From assembly GCA_900767135.1 (NCBI GenBank), contig CAAFYU010000078.1, positions 1-28,357 on the forward strand: DNA of 28,357 nt, in the 5' to 3' direction. Shown here piece by piece: positions 13,697-21,848 of the stretch (its first letter is position 1; each line of letters begins with the position of its first letter). The position numbers and the translations under genes are program-made. The notes beneath the pieces were generated by a model, which saw only the letters and a list, made by a program, of their open reading frames with translations, was not told the origin of the DNA and did not search any database. Source of the DNA: Candidatus Gastranaerophilales bacterium. Lineage in GTDB: Bacteria > Cyanobacteriota > Vampirovibrionia > Gastranaerophilales > Gastranaerophilaceae.

Positions 13697-14569
13697 TTAT
13701 ACAGATTTATCTAACGAATTTGGAAGATATTCAACCTCTATAACACCAGCATTTTTATCTAACCCAATAATCTTTGCTTTTCCCGGAGCCAAACAAACTT
13801 CTTTACAATAGCGAGCATTCTCAATATTACATTGTAATACTTTTGTGCCTTTGGGAACTTTAATTTTTAACATTAAAGGTTCTAGAATTTTTGATAGTTC
13901 CCCACTTGACTCATCATATACGGGTTCCAACTGAGACCACATTCCAAAGAACTTAGAATCATAATGATTTGTACAAGAGGTAATATGTGGAAATCGAAGA
14001 ATTCCCTGAGAAACTTCCTCTCTCAATTCAGGATATTCCGAAATAGATCTCCATAAAACTTTATCTTCCTTTAACGGAGACATAGCATCTTTAATTCGTT
14101 TAAATAAAATTTTTTCTTCTTTCGTTAAAGGTTTTCGAAGCTTTAACTTGTCATTTAAAGAATTGTAAGCACCTTCTTCACATTGAATTATATTTATTAC
14201 AGAACGTTCTTCTGATGTAGCACTCCTTAGTGGAGTATTCAATGTTGAAGCATATTTAGAATCTCTAATTTTTCTCATCTCTTGTAAATTATTTTTAACC
14301 TTTAAATATAAATCTCTTTGAGAAAGATTTGAATGAGGCAAACTATGTGACTTACTTGAAATAAAGTCTAAACATTCATTAATGATCGCCCTATTACTAT
14401 AATTAGCACTTATCGCCCCCCCCCCATAGTTAAGTTTACTATTAGCAAAAGAGCTTAAATTTGCAGGTTTAAACTTTAAAAAAATAGGTTTTAAAACTCG
14501 TTCATTTGCACAAACGGCTTTTCTTGTGAGCGGTTTAATAAATGATAATCCAAGTTTTGTCAACCCCAT
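13697..14569 (-). CDS. Probable ADP-ribosyltransferase exoenzyme-like protein with poly-G tract
   Basis: The C-terminal half (about 130-290) follows the layout of ADP-ribosyltransferase exotoxin domains. It has an Arg on a beta strand in VLWRSI (Arg173), then HITSCT (195-200) in the place of the S-T-S motif, then IKVPKGTKVLQCN (236-248), then CKEVCLAPGKAKIIG (255-269), the place of the catalytic ExE-LLP-G motif. The last Glu (257) is kept but the first Glu of ExE is Cys. The N-terminal 120 residues are basic and without a known domain or signal peptide; they could carry a delivery or targeting signal. Codons 49-52 contain ten consecutive G (10 C at 14416-14425 on the plus strand), so slippage would truncate the protein before its catalytic part. 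Family assignment is inference from motifs. Confidence 0.6.
   Translation of the reverse strand: MGLTKLGLSFIKPLTRKAVCANERVLKPIFLKFKPANLSSFANSKLNYGGGAISANYSNRAIINECLDFISSKSHSLPHSNLSQRDLYLKVKNNLQEMRKIRDSKYASTLNTPLRSATSEERSVINIIQCEEGAYNSLNDKLKLRKPLTKEEKILFKRIKDAMSPLKEDKVLWRSISEYPELREEVSQGILRFPHITSCTNHYDSKFFGMWSQLEPVYDESSGELSKILEPLMLKIKVPKGTKVLQCNIENARYCKEVCLAPGKAKIIGLDKNAGVIEVEYLPNSLDKSV
14416..14425 (-). repeat. Run of ten G in coding sequence (possible phase switch)
   Basis: Ten identical bases in an otherwise AT-rich stretch, reading Tyr-Gly-Gly-Gly-Ala in the ADP-ribosyltransferase-like gene. With ten G the frame is open; one base more or less shifts it. Such tracts are the usual basis of slipped-strand phase variation. 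Confidence 0.75.
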
Positions 14570-14718
14570 TTGAATACCCCCAAATAATATACATACATCT
14601 ATATAAACAAAATATTTTAGATAAAATTGCCCATTTGAATTTTTATTTATACTTTTGTAACAAAAAACACACTTCTATTCGGTCAAGCAAAACTGGTTCA
14701 AAATACAGTGATAGAGAG

Positions 14719-14800
14719 CCACAACGGGGGTGAGAAACGTCCCTGAACACATTAAAAAAGACTCCAAAACGGAGTCTTTAAATGGTGGGCAGTGGGTAAG
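14719..14800 (-). repeat. Duplicated tRNA-Tyr 3' end and terminator region (far copy)
   Basis: About 80 bases here align with 14901-14982 at a period of 182 bases with roughly one mismatch in eight. The shared part includes GGTGAGAAACG, CCTGAACACA, a terminator hairpin and the last dozen bases of tRNA-Tyr with CCA. The tRNA portion breaks off inside the 3' strand of the acceptor/T-arm. The 110 bases between the copies hold a hairpin (14818-14846) and no gene. The remaining DNA back to 14570 is AT-rich and shows nothing. Confidence 0.7.
14757..14779. terminator. Terminator hairpin in the far copy
   Basis: AAAGACTCC, loop AAAAC, GGAGTCTTT: a perfect nine-pair stem flanked by A and T tracts, so it can work in either direction. 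Confidence 0.65.
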
Positions 14801-14817
14801 GACTCCGTTGACGAGCA

Positions 14818-14846
14818 GAAAAAGGTGACTAAATGTCACGTTTTTC
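14818..14846. repeat. Hairpin between the two tRNA-Tyr 3' end copies
   Basis: GAAAAAGGTGAC and GTCACGTTTTTC form a 12-position stem with one mismatch around TAAAT. A weaker TTGCG/CGCAA inverted repeat follows at about 14848-14874. This could be an end structure of a small element or an old terminator. Confidence 0.45.
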
Positions 14847-14938
14847 GTTGCGATAGTCAAATTTTTACCGCAATAGACCAAAAGTCAATGGAGGGAAGAA
14901 CCACCACGGTGGTGAGAAACGCCCCTGAACACACTAAA

Positions 14939-14961
14939 AAAGACCCCATCAAGGAGTCTTT
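14939..14961 (-). terminator. Terminator of the Thr-Thr-Tyr tRNA cluster
   Basis: On the minus strand AAAGACTCC, loop TTGAT, GGGGTCTTT with further T: a nine-pair stem with one wobble, three bases after the encoded CCA of tRNA-Tyr. Confidence 0.85.
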
Positions 14962-14964
14962 AAA

Positions 14965-15050
<86 letters not shown>

Positions 15051-15071
15051 ATATTTAGTTTTCAATAAATT

Positions 15072-15143
15072 TGCCTTTGACGGGATTTGAACCCGTGGCC
15101 TCTCCCTTACCAAGGGAGTGCGCTACCCCTGCGCCACAAAGGC
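15072..15143 (-). tRNA. tRNA-Thr (anticodon GGU)
   Basis: Acceptor GCCTTTG/CAAAGGC, D-stem GCGC/GCGC, anticodon stem CTCCC/GGGAG around TTGGTAA, T-arm ACGGG-TTCAAAT-CCCGT. CCA is not encoded. Middle gene of the cluster. Confidence 0.94.
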
Positions 15144-15183
15144 TTTCCTTAGTTCTGCACTGAGTGTGATCTCGGGGTGCACA

Positions 15184-15209
15184 TTCTTAAAAACATAAAT
15201 TTTTAAGAA
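15184..15209. repeat. Inverted repeat between the two tRNA-Thr genes
   Basis: TTCTTAAAAA and TTTTTAAGAA, perfect ten-base complements around a six-base loop. All-AT stem without a GC clamp, so a processing or spacer hairpin is more likely than a terminator. Confidence 0.5.
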
Positions 15210-15213
15210 AAAA

Positions 15214-15285
15214 TGCCGACTATAGGAATCGAACCTACAACCTACGGTTTACAAAACCGTTGCTCTACCATTGAGCCAAGTCGGC
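15214..15285 (-). tRNA. tRNA-Thr (anticodon UGU)
   Basis: Acceptor GCCGACT/AGTCGGC, D-stem GCTC/GAGC, anticodon stem ACGGT/ACCGT around TTTGTAA, T-arm GTAGG-TTCGATT-CCTAT. CCA is not encoded. First gene of the Thr-Thr-Tyr unit, next to the promoter at 15300-15328. Confidence 0.94.
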
Positions 15286-15299
15286 AAGTCACATTAATA

Positions 15300-15328
15300 A
15301 GTATATTAAGAAAAAAATTGAATGTCAA
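15300..15328 (-). promoter_or_regulatory. Promoter of the Thr-Thr-Tyr tRNA cluster
   Basis: Perfect -35 TTGACA (15328-15323), 17-base spacer, TATACT (15305-15300) on the minus strand, 15 bases before the first tRNA. Confidence 0.85.
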
Positions 15329-15389
15329 GACTTTCTTTTTATTTTTTGTATATAATTATTTTTGTTAGTAATATCAAGGATTTTTAGGA

Positions 15390-15731
15390 ATGTATAGACA
15401 AATTTTACCGATTTTAATGTTGACAATTTCAAATATTTTCATGACATTTGCATGGTATGGGCACTTAAAACATAAGTCAACGGCACTTTGGGCTGTTATT
15501 TTGATAAGTTGGGGAATAGCGTTTTTTGAATACTGCTTTCAGGTTCCGGCAAACAGAATTGGAAGCTCTGTTTACTCAGCAGCTCAGCTTAAAACGATAC
15601 AAGAAGTTATTACACTGGTTGTATTTAGCGTGTTTTCGGTTCTTTACCTAAAAGAAGAATTCCGCTGGAACTACCTTGTTGGGTTTGTTTTTATAATTCT
15701 TGCAGCATTTTTTATTTTTAAGAAATGGTAG
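15390..15731 (+). CDS. DUF486 family small membrane protein (DMT-like)
   Basis: A 113-residue inner-membrane protein with four predicted helices: about 7-24, 33-48, 71-86 and 93-110. The sequence TFAWYGHLKHK, ISWGIAFFEYCFQVPANRIG and SAAQLKTIQEVITL are typical of the DUF486 family, which belongs to the drug/metabolite transporter clan. Transported substrate and partner are unknown; four-helix members of this clan usually act as dimers. It ends two bases before the convergent glycosyltransferase stop. Confidence 0.85.
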   Translation: MYRQILPILMLTISNIFMTFAWYGHLKHKSTALWAVILISWGIAFFEYCFQVPANRIGSSVYSAAQLKTIQEVITLVVFSVFSVLYLKEEFRWNYLVGFVFIILAAFFIFKKW

Positions 15732-15733
15732 TT

Positions 15734-17395
15734 TTATTTCTCATAAATAATAATAACAAATGGATCAACTGTTTTCTTTTCAATAAATTTAAGATTATAA
15801 TTACAAATTGAGGTTATATCTATTAAACTTTTAATAGTTAGTAAATCATTTAAAGACGTAGAATTATAACTTTGCGAATTTTCAACAAGTTCTTTAAAAT
15901 CTTTTTTATCAAAAGAAATAAAATGTGGCGAGGTCAATATTATAAATTTCTGCCCTTTTTGCATGTTATTCAGGATAAAATTCATTAAAAGTAAAGTATT
16001 AACAGGGATTTCATTTTTAGAAAAATATGGTTTTAAAATTTCTTTGCGTTCGGGAATAATCATATTTTTAAAATCTTGTTCATGCATTAGCATTGTTTCT
16101 GATTTATAGGCAAAGTCTTTTAGGGTACTCAAAATAATAAAGTTTTTATCAAGGTACTTGTCAAGAATTTCTTTTCGGTTCCAAACAACAATAAAATCTC
16201 CATTGTGAGTGTTTGCAGCATTAATGGCAAGTGCAGCCGGCTTGTAGCCTGAACGTGGATATTTATATGCTCCGCTTGGATTAAATAACAAATAAAATAA
16301 ATTTAAAATAATAAAAATATATGGTAGAGTTTTATATACTCTTTTTTTATTGACTAAGCTTGAAAAACCGCAAGCAGTAAGTATTAAAAATGCTGGCATT
16401 GCAACAGACATATATCTTGGAAGAATTTTAAAATTTGTAAATTTAAATGCAACAATTTCCGCTAAAATAAAAATTGTTGCGGGCACTATTATTAGTATAT
16501 TTTCTTTATTTTCTTTTATTGCGAAGCATATTCCAGTAATAGCAATTAAAACCGGAATTAAAACAAAAAACAATTTTGAAAAAGATAAAGTCATAAAAAA
16601 ACTTTGCATATAGTGTGCCGGATTATTGGCTATACTTTCTAAAACCGGAGTAAATAAATCTTGTAAGACAATAAATAAACTAGACCAATCGCAGTAATAG
16701 CCATTTATTTGTGATGAATACTTCGATGAATTGATTAGTATAAATAGAAAAGTTGGAAAACACAAGGTGGCAAGTGAAATTATTGAAATTATAAGAGGTT
16801 TAATTGTCAATTTCTTAACACAGCAAAATATTAGCAGTGTTAACAATAATGCAATAACATAAATAAATGCAATAGTATAAGTATGGATTAATGCAAAACT
16901 GGTTGCTACGAGTCCAATATAATTCCATTTATTATGATTATTATTTTTGATTTTTAAAAACAGTAATACAGATAAAGTTGCGAGTAAAATTAGCAAAGAG
17001 TACATTCGAACTTCTTGCGAGTAATAAATAAAAAAGCTGTTTATAGCAAATAATGTCGGGCATAATATTTTAGCAGATGAATTTTTTAATTCTTTCCCTA
17101 TAAGGAAAGCAGTGCCTACTGATAAAATTCCACAAAATGCAGAAAAGGCACGTAACGCAAGATCTGAAAAACTAAATATTTTACACCAAAAATGAAGTAA
17201 AACTTGGTAAAAAGGAAGGTGAACATCTGTTTGTAGAGTATACAGGATTGTGTATAGAACATTTGATTGTGATGCTTGTTTAAAAGAAACAAGTTCATCA
17301 TAAGATAACCCACTAGGTTTGTCTAAAAATAGTAATCTAAAAACAATACCTGCAACAAATATTGCAAACAAAATCCAAAAATTTTTATTTTTCAT
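15734..17395 (-). CDS. Membrane glycosyltransferase, ArnT/PMT (GT39/GT83-like) family
   Basis: Polytopic enzyme of 553 residues that probably transfers a sugar from a polyprenyl-phosphate donor to a cell-surface acceptor. It starts with a hydrophobic helix (NFWILFAIFVAGIVFRLLFL), then GLSYDELVSF, whose acidic pair in the first extracytoplasmic loop is the family's catalytic/metal site. QEVRMYSLL at about 130-138 is also typical, and about ten further helices follow. The C-terminal 170 residues are soluble and hydrophilic. I take the ATG at 17395 as the start because GGGAG lies just before it; the ATG at 17410 has no site. tRNA-Gly lies directly upstream on the same strand. Confidence 0.85.
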   Translation of the reverse strand: MKNKNFWILFAIFVAGIVFRLLFLDKPSGLSYDELVSFKQASQSNVLYTILYTLQTDVHLPFYQVLLHFWCKIFSFSDLALRAFSAFCGILSVGTAFLIGKELKNSSAKILCPTLFAINSFFIYYSQEVRMYSLLILLATLSVLLFLKIKNNNHNKWNYIGLVATSFALIHTYTIAFIYVIALLLTLLIFCCVKKLTIKPLIISIISLATLCFPTFLFILINSSKYSSQINGYYCDWSSLFIVLQDLFTPVLESIANNPAHYMQSFFMTLSFSKLFFVLIPVLIAITGICFAIKENKENILIIVPATIFILAEIVAFKFTNFKILPRYMSVAMPAFLILTACGFSSLVNKKRVYKTLPYIFIILNLFYLLFNPSGAYKYPRSGYKPAALAINAANTHNGDFIVVWNRKEILDKYLDKNFIILSTLKDFAYKSETMLMHEQDFKNMIIPERKEILKPYFSKNEIPVNTLLLMNFILNNMQKGQKFIILTSPHFISFDKKDFKELVENSQSYNSTSLNDLLTIKSLIDITSICNYNLKFIEKKTVDPFVIIIYEK

Positions 17396-17459
17396 AATCT
17401 CCCAATACACCTTTATAAATCGAATCTCGTCCCTAATCGCATCTATTACTTTTCAGTAA

Positions 17460-17534
17460 TGGAGCGGAAGACGGGACTCGAACCCGCGACGTCAACCTTG
17501 GGAAGGTTGCATTCTACCACTGAATTACTTCCGC
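17460..17534 (-). tRNA. tRNA-Gly (anticodon CCC), CCA encoded
   Basis: Acceptor GCGGAAG/CTTCCGC, D-stem ATTC/GAAT, anticodon stem CAACC/GGTTG around TTCCCAA, T-arm GCGGG-TTCGAGT-CCCGT. Discriminator T followed by CCA in the DNA. It has its own promoter just behind the efflux operon. Confidence 0.92.
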
Positions 17535-17544
17535 AACATGCTAG

Positions 17545-17573
17545 ATTTTACATCAAAAAACTTTTATCATCAA
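17545..17573 (-). promoter_or_regulatory. Promoter of tRNA-Gly
   Basis: TTGATG (17573-17568), 17-base spacer, TAAAAT (17550-17545) on the minus strand, 10 bases before the tRNA and right after the stop codon of the adaptor gene. Confidence 0.6.
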
Positions 17574-17581
17574 TATATAAT

Positions 17582-18772
17582 TTATTCTGCTTCTTGTTTT
17601 TTTATACTTTCTCCCAAAAGCTCGAAAGAACCTCGTGTCACAACTTCTTCGCCAGCTTTTACACCGGAAATGATTTCTGTGTAAAGATCATTTTTCTTGC
17701 CGGTTTCAACTCGTCTTTCCTCATAAGTGTGAGGAGCAACCTTTACATAAGCAAAATTGTAATCACCAAATTTTTCAACAGCGTCAGTCGGAATTGCTAA
17801 AACATGAGCTATGCCTGTGTTTACAAACATTTCTGCATACATATTAGGTTTAATTTTAAAATCCTTGTTTGGAATATCTGCTCGAACTTCAAGAGTCTTT
17901 GTTGTGCTATCCAAAATCGGTGAAACATAAGATAGAACCCCATTGATAGATGCACCATTCCTTTCTTCAATAGTTCCTTTGACAGCTTCACCAAGGTGCA
18001 AATACGGAGAATCTTTCTCAAATGCATAGCCAACAAGCCAAATTGTTTTTAAGTCTGCAAGATTAAATAACTCTCTGTTCTTTTCTACAATCTCTCCGGG
18101 ATTGACTTTTCGTTCCAAAAGAACTCCGTTTTTTGTGGCTTTAATTGTGACATACGGATAAATTTGCCTTGTTTTCAAAACATTATCTATACTTCCGCCA
18201 TACACAGCTAAACGCTGACGGTAAACGTTTATGAGAGAATTTCTTTTAATATTCAAAGCATCAAGATTGGCTTTGTCCTTGCGTAATTGAGCATTTGCAG
18301 CCTCATAATCGGCACGAGAAGAAATCTTTTCGTTATAAAGAGTTCTTTCCCTGTTGTAGTTCTGCAAAGACAGATTATATTGTGCTCTCAGCTCATTTGT
18401 ATTTGCATCAATATCAAGAATTTTTTCCAAAAATTCAAGCTGAATTTGGCTGATTTCATCTGATTTTATTTGAACAATAGGTTGACCGATTTTTAAAACA
18501 GTGCCAGGTTCAACAAAAACATTAGTTATTTTTCCATCAATCGGGGAATAAATTCTTTCGATAGATTGGTTCCTAGCCTTGAATTGAGCCGGAATTGTAA
18601 TCTGTAATTCAATATCCATCATGCTTAAAGGAGCTGTTTGAATTTTTGCATTCTTTTCTTGTGCTTCTGTCAAAACAAGACGCTTGTTGTGTTGTTGTTC
18701 GTCTTGTTTAGTGCCGCAACCCGTTAGTGTCAAGGCTATGCAAAATATTATAAATAGTTTAAGAAATTTCAT
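17582..18772 (-). CDS. RND efflux periplasmic adaptor (CusB/CzcB-like lipoprotein)
   Basis: Links the inner-membrane pump to the outer-membrane channel. The 396 residues begin with a lipoprotein signal, LFIIFCIALTLTGC, with the acylated Cys at 19. A barrel-lipoyl-hairpin core follows: IYSPIDGKITNVFVEPGTVLKIGQPIVQI (about 84-112) is the first lipoyl half, residues 115-195 form the coiled hairpin, and VTIKATKNGVLLERKVNPGEIV the second lipoyl half. The C-terminal membrane-proximal part includes VETGKKNDLYTEIISGVKAGEEVVTRGSF. No N-terminal His-rich or Met-rich metal motif is visible, so the substrate stays open. It overlaps the pump gene by 14 bases and is the last gene of the operon. Confidence 0.93.
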   Translation of the reverse strand: MKFLKLFIIFCIALTLTGCGTKQDEQQHNKRLVLTEAQEKNAKIQTAPLSMMDIELQITIPAQFKARNQSIERIYSPIDGKITNVFVEPGTVLKIGQPIVQIKSDEISQIQLEFLEKILDIDANTNELRAQYNLSLQNYNRERTLYNEKISSRADYEAANAQLRKDKANLDALNIKRNSLINVYRQRLAVYGGSIDNVLKTRQIYPYVTIKATKNGVLLERKVNPGEIVEKNRELFNLADLKTIWLVGYAFEKDSPYLHLGEAVKGTIEERNGASINGVLSYVSPILDSTTKTLEVRADIPNKDFKIKPNMYAEMFVNTGIAHVLAIPTDAVEKFGDYNFAYVKVAPHTYEERRVETGKKNDLYTEIISGVKAGEEVVTRGSFELLGESIKKQEAE

Positions 18773-21700
18773 TTTTATTTTCCCCTGTAATTTTATATAA
18801 TAACGGAATTAAAAATATTGTAAAGGCTGTTCCGAAAGATAATCCGCCTATAATTGCGATGGCAAAAGGCTTTTGGCTTTGTGCTCCAATTCCGTTTGAT
18901 AAAGCTGCCGGTAACAATCCTAAAATTGCAACAAATGAAGCCGTTAAGACTGGGCGTAATTTTTGTACAGCCCCTCGAATTACCGCCTCTGTCAAGTTAT
19001 GGTTAGTTTTATTTTGCCTAATAATTGATGACAACAGGATTACGCCGTTTTGGATTGAAACACCAATTGCAGCGATAAAACCGACACCTGCCGAAATTGA
19101 AAAATAAGTTCTTGTTATAAATAACGCAAATATACACCCAGAAAGGGTTACAAGTATTGTTGACATTGCAATCAAAACATCTTTTTTGTTTTTGTAGTTA
19201 AGATGTAAGATTACACCAATTAAAATTAAAGTTATCGGCAAAATAATTGCTAGTCTTGTGTTTGCACTCTTTTGACTTTCAGATTGTCCAGCCCATTTTA
19301 TACGATATTCGTCAGGAAGTTGAAGTTTTTTATCAAGCTCTTTTTGTGCATCTTTTACGGTAGAGCCGAGATCTCGCCCTCTGATATTAAATCTGACGAT
19401 TGCAACTCGTGAATTTTCGCTTCGTGTAATAATCATAGCACCGTTGTCGGTTGAAATGTCCGTCACATTGCTCAGAGGAACGGAAATTCCTTCCGGTGTT
19501 TTAACGATAATATTTTGGATTTTTCGGTAAGAATCTCTGTCTTTGGCTTCCAGTCGTAAAAATACGTCAAAACGTTTTTCGTTTTCCAAAACTTGTGTAG
19601 CATTTTTCCCGCCAATTGCAATTTCAACAACCTTTTGAATGTCGTCACTGCGAAGCCCGTAACGAGCGGCTTTCACTCTATCAATTTTAATTTGATATTG
19701 CGGTTGACCGATGATTTGATCGTAAGAGAGATCAACAATTCCTCGAACATTTGAAAGCACTGCAAGGGTTTGATCTTGCAATTTTTGAAGTTCATATAAG
19801 TCAGAACCGTAAATTTTTACAACAACTTGCCCTTTTGAACCTGAAACGGCTTCTTCCACGTTATCCTGAATATATTGAGTGAAATACGTCGTAATCCCCG
19901 GAATATCAGACAATTTTTCGGACATATCTTGAATTAATTTTTGTTTATTTTTATGCCATTTAAAACGCCAATCTTTTGCAAGTTTCAAATCAACCATGTT
20001 TTCAATGTTACTTAAAAGATTCGGGTCTGTTCCGTCATCAGCCGAGCCAATATGCGAAATTACATTTTTGACTTCCGGATATTGAAGCAATACTTCTCGA
20101 ATTTTTCTTGCAACGTCAACAGAATGCTCTATCGTTGTACTTCGCGGTAATACCGTAACCCTTAACCAAATGTTTCCTTCATCTAGGTTTGGCAAGAATT
20201 CTGACCCGATAAAGCAGAACAAAATTAATGCACAGGCAAATATTGTGCCGACACAGGTGAGAAATTTTTTAGGCGCCCTAAATACTTTTTTCAACAAGTG
20301 TTTGTAGGTTTCTGTAATTTTGTCGAGCATTTTGTTGTCTTTTTCGACGATTTTGGTGTTTGGAATGTAAATGGCTGCGATTGCCGGCAAAAAGAATAAA
20401 GACGCAACAACAGCTCCCAATAAAGAAAACCCCATTGTGAAAGCTAGTGGGTGGAAGAGTTTTCCGGCAACTCCGTCAAATGCAAAAATCGGCAAAAAGC
20501 AACATAAAATAATTACCGTTGAAAAAGTTATTACGCTTCCGACTTCTTGAACCGCTTTATATATAATTGCCTCTTTTTTCTTTTGGCTTAGTTGCCCTTT
20601 GTATTCTGCAAGACATCTAAAAATGTTTTCCATCAAAATAACAGCACCGTCGACGATTATCCCAAAGTCTACTGCTCCCATACTGAGCAGGTTTGCAGGA
20701 ATACCAAATAACTTAAATAGTGAAAATGCAAACGCCAAAGCCAGTGGAATTACCAAAGACGCAATCAAGGTAATTCGCAAATCCAGAATGAATGCGAACA
20801 AAATCAGGATTACGAAAACAATTCCGCAAACTACGTTGTGACCGATTGTGTGCATTGTGTTGTGAATAAGTTCACTACGGTCGTAAAACGGTTTTAAATG
20901 AATTCCTTTTGGCAGTTGAGCTTTTATGTCGGGCAATCGAGATTGAAGATTTTTAATTGTTTTAGTCGGATTTTCGCCCTTTCTCATCAAAACGATACCT
21001 TCAACAACATCGTTGTCAAGGTTTTTGCCGACTTGTCCAATTCTGACGGCTGGTTCAATCGCAACAATTCCAACGTCTTTCACTCTTATCGGAATCCCGT
21101 TGCGAGAAGTTATAACAGTATTTTCAATGCTTTCAATACCGGAATATAATCCTAACCCTCTAACAATATAGGCTTGATCGTTTTTAGAAATGTAATGTCC
21201 GCCACCTGTTGAGTTTGAAGCTTTTATTGCGTCAAAAATTTCACCAACATCAAGGTTATAAAAACGGACTTTTTCGTGGTTTAGGATTACTTTATAAGTT
21301 TTTATCGGCCCGCCAAAACTATTTACTTCAATAATTCCCGGAACCTGCTTGAAAGCCTTTTCCATCTGCCAATCTTCAATCGCCTTCAAGGTCATCGGGT
21401 TGTAATAATCAGATTCAAGAGTGTATCTGTAAATTTCACCAATCGGCGATGCATCAGGGCCCAATACCGGTTTGACACCTTCCGGAAGTTCTGTTTGGTA
21501 AATTCTTTCTAATACCTGTTGACGAATTAGCGATGATGGCAATCCGTCCGCAAATACAACCTTAATCACAGAAAGTCCAAAAAGAGAGCTTGAATAAAGT
21601 TTTTGCTCGTTTGGAATTCCGTTCAAATTCTTTTCAAGCGGAATTGTTGCGAGGCGTTCAACTTCTTCTGCGGATTTTCCTGGCATTTGCGTAATTACTT

Positions 21701-21848
21701 GAACAATTGGACTTGTGAAATCCGGATATGCTTCTATATCGAGAGTTTTAAGGCAATACACGCCTGTCAAAATTAAAATCAATGCAACCGTTGCAGAGAT
21801 AAATTTGTTTTTTATTGCTGTTTTCAAAAGTTTGCTAAATAGTTTCAT
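18759..21848 (-). CDS. HME-type RND efflux pump (CusA/CzcA family)
   Basis: Proton-driven inner-membrane transporter of 1029 residues, the usual length. Signs of the heavy-metal subfamily are IEAYPDFTSPIVQVITQMPGKSAEEVERLATIPLE near the N-terminus and the TM4 stretch MGAVDFGIIVDGAVILMEN (near 393). The latter carries the acidic relay residues and is typical of metal pumps, as opposed to multidrug AcrB types. Late motifs include GFIAAIGVSIQNGVILLSSI and GALPAALSNGIGAQSQKPFAIAIIGG-like segments. The metal (Cu/Ag or Zn/Co/Cd) cannot be decided by eye. It overlaps both neighbours by 14 bases: the channel gene upstream and the adaptor gene downstream. Confidence 0.95.
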   Translation of the reverse strand: MKLFSKLLKTAIKNKFISATVALILILTGVYCLKTLDIEAYPDFTSPIVQVITQMPGKSAEEVERLATIPLEKNLNGIPNEQKLYSSSLFGLSVIKVVFADGLPSSLIRQQVLERIYQTELPEGVKPVLGPDASPIGEIYRYTLESDYYNPMTLKAIEDWQMEKAFKQVPGIIEVNSFGGPIKTYKVILNHEKVRFYNLDVGEIFDAIKASNSTGGGHYISKNDQAYIVRGLGLYSGIESIENTVITSRNGIPIRVKDVGIVAIEPAVRIGQVGKNLDNDVVEGIVLMRKGENPTKTIKNLQSRLPDIKAQLPKGIHLKPFYDRSELIHNTMHTIGHNVVCGIVFVILILFAFILDLRITLIASLVIPLALAFAFSLFKLFGIPANLLSMGAVDFGIIVDGAVILMENIFRCLAEYKGQLSQKKKEAIIYKAVQEVGSVITFSTVIILCCFLPIFAFDGVAGKLFHPLAFTMGFSLLGAVVASLFFLPAIAAIYIPNTKIVEKDNKMLDKITETYKHLLKKVFRAPKKFLTCVGTIFACALILFCFIGSEFLPNLDEGNIWLRVTVLPRSTTIEHSVDVARKIREVLLQYPEVKNVISHIGSADDGTDPNLLSNIENMVDLKLAKDWRFKWHKNKQKLIQDMSEKLSDIPGITTYFTQYIQDNVEEAVSGSKGQVVVKIYGSDLYELQKLQDQTLAVLSNVRGIVDLSYDQIIGQPQYQIKIDRVKAARYGLRSDDIQKVVEIAIGGKNATQVLENEKRFDVFLRLEAKDRDSYRKIQNIIVKTPEGISVPLSNVTDISTDNGAMIITRSENSRVAIVRFNIRGRDLGSTVKDAQKELDKKLQLPDEYRIKWAGQSESQKSANTRLAIILPITLILIGVILHLNYKNKKDVLIAMSTILVTLSGCIFALFITRTYFSISAGVGFIAAIGVSIQNGVILLSSIIRQNKTNHNLTEAVIRGAVQKLRPVLTASFVAILGLLPAALSNGIGAQSQKPFAIAIIGGLSFGTAFTIFLIPLLYKITGENKNEIS

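Noticed and set aside
17459..17800. 113-residue plus-strand open frame starting in tRNA-Gly
   Set aside because: Overlaps the tRNA and the conserved end of the efflux adaptor on the other strand.
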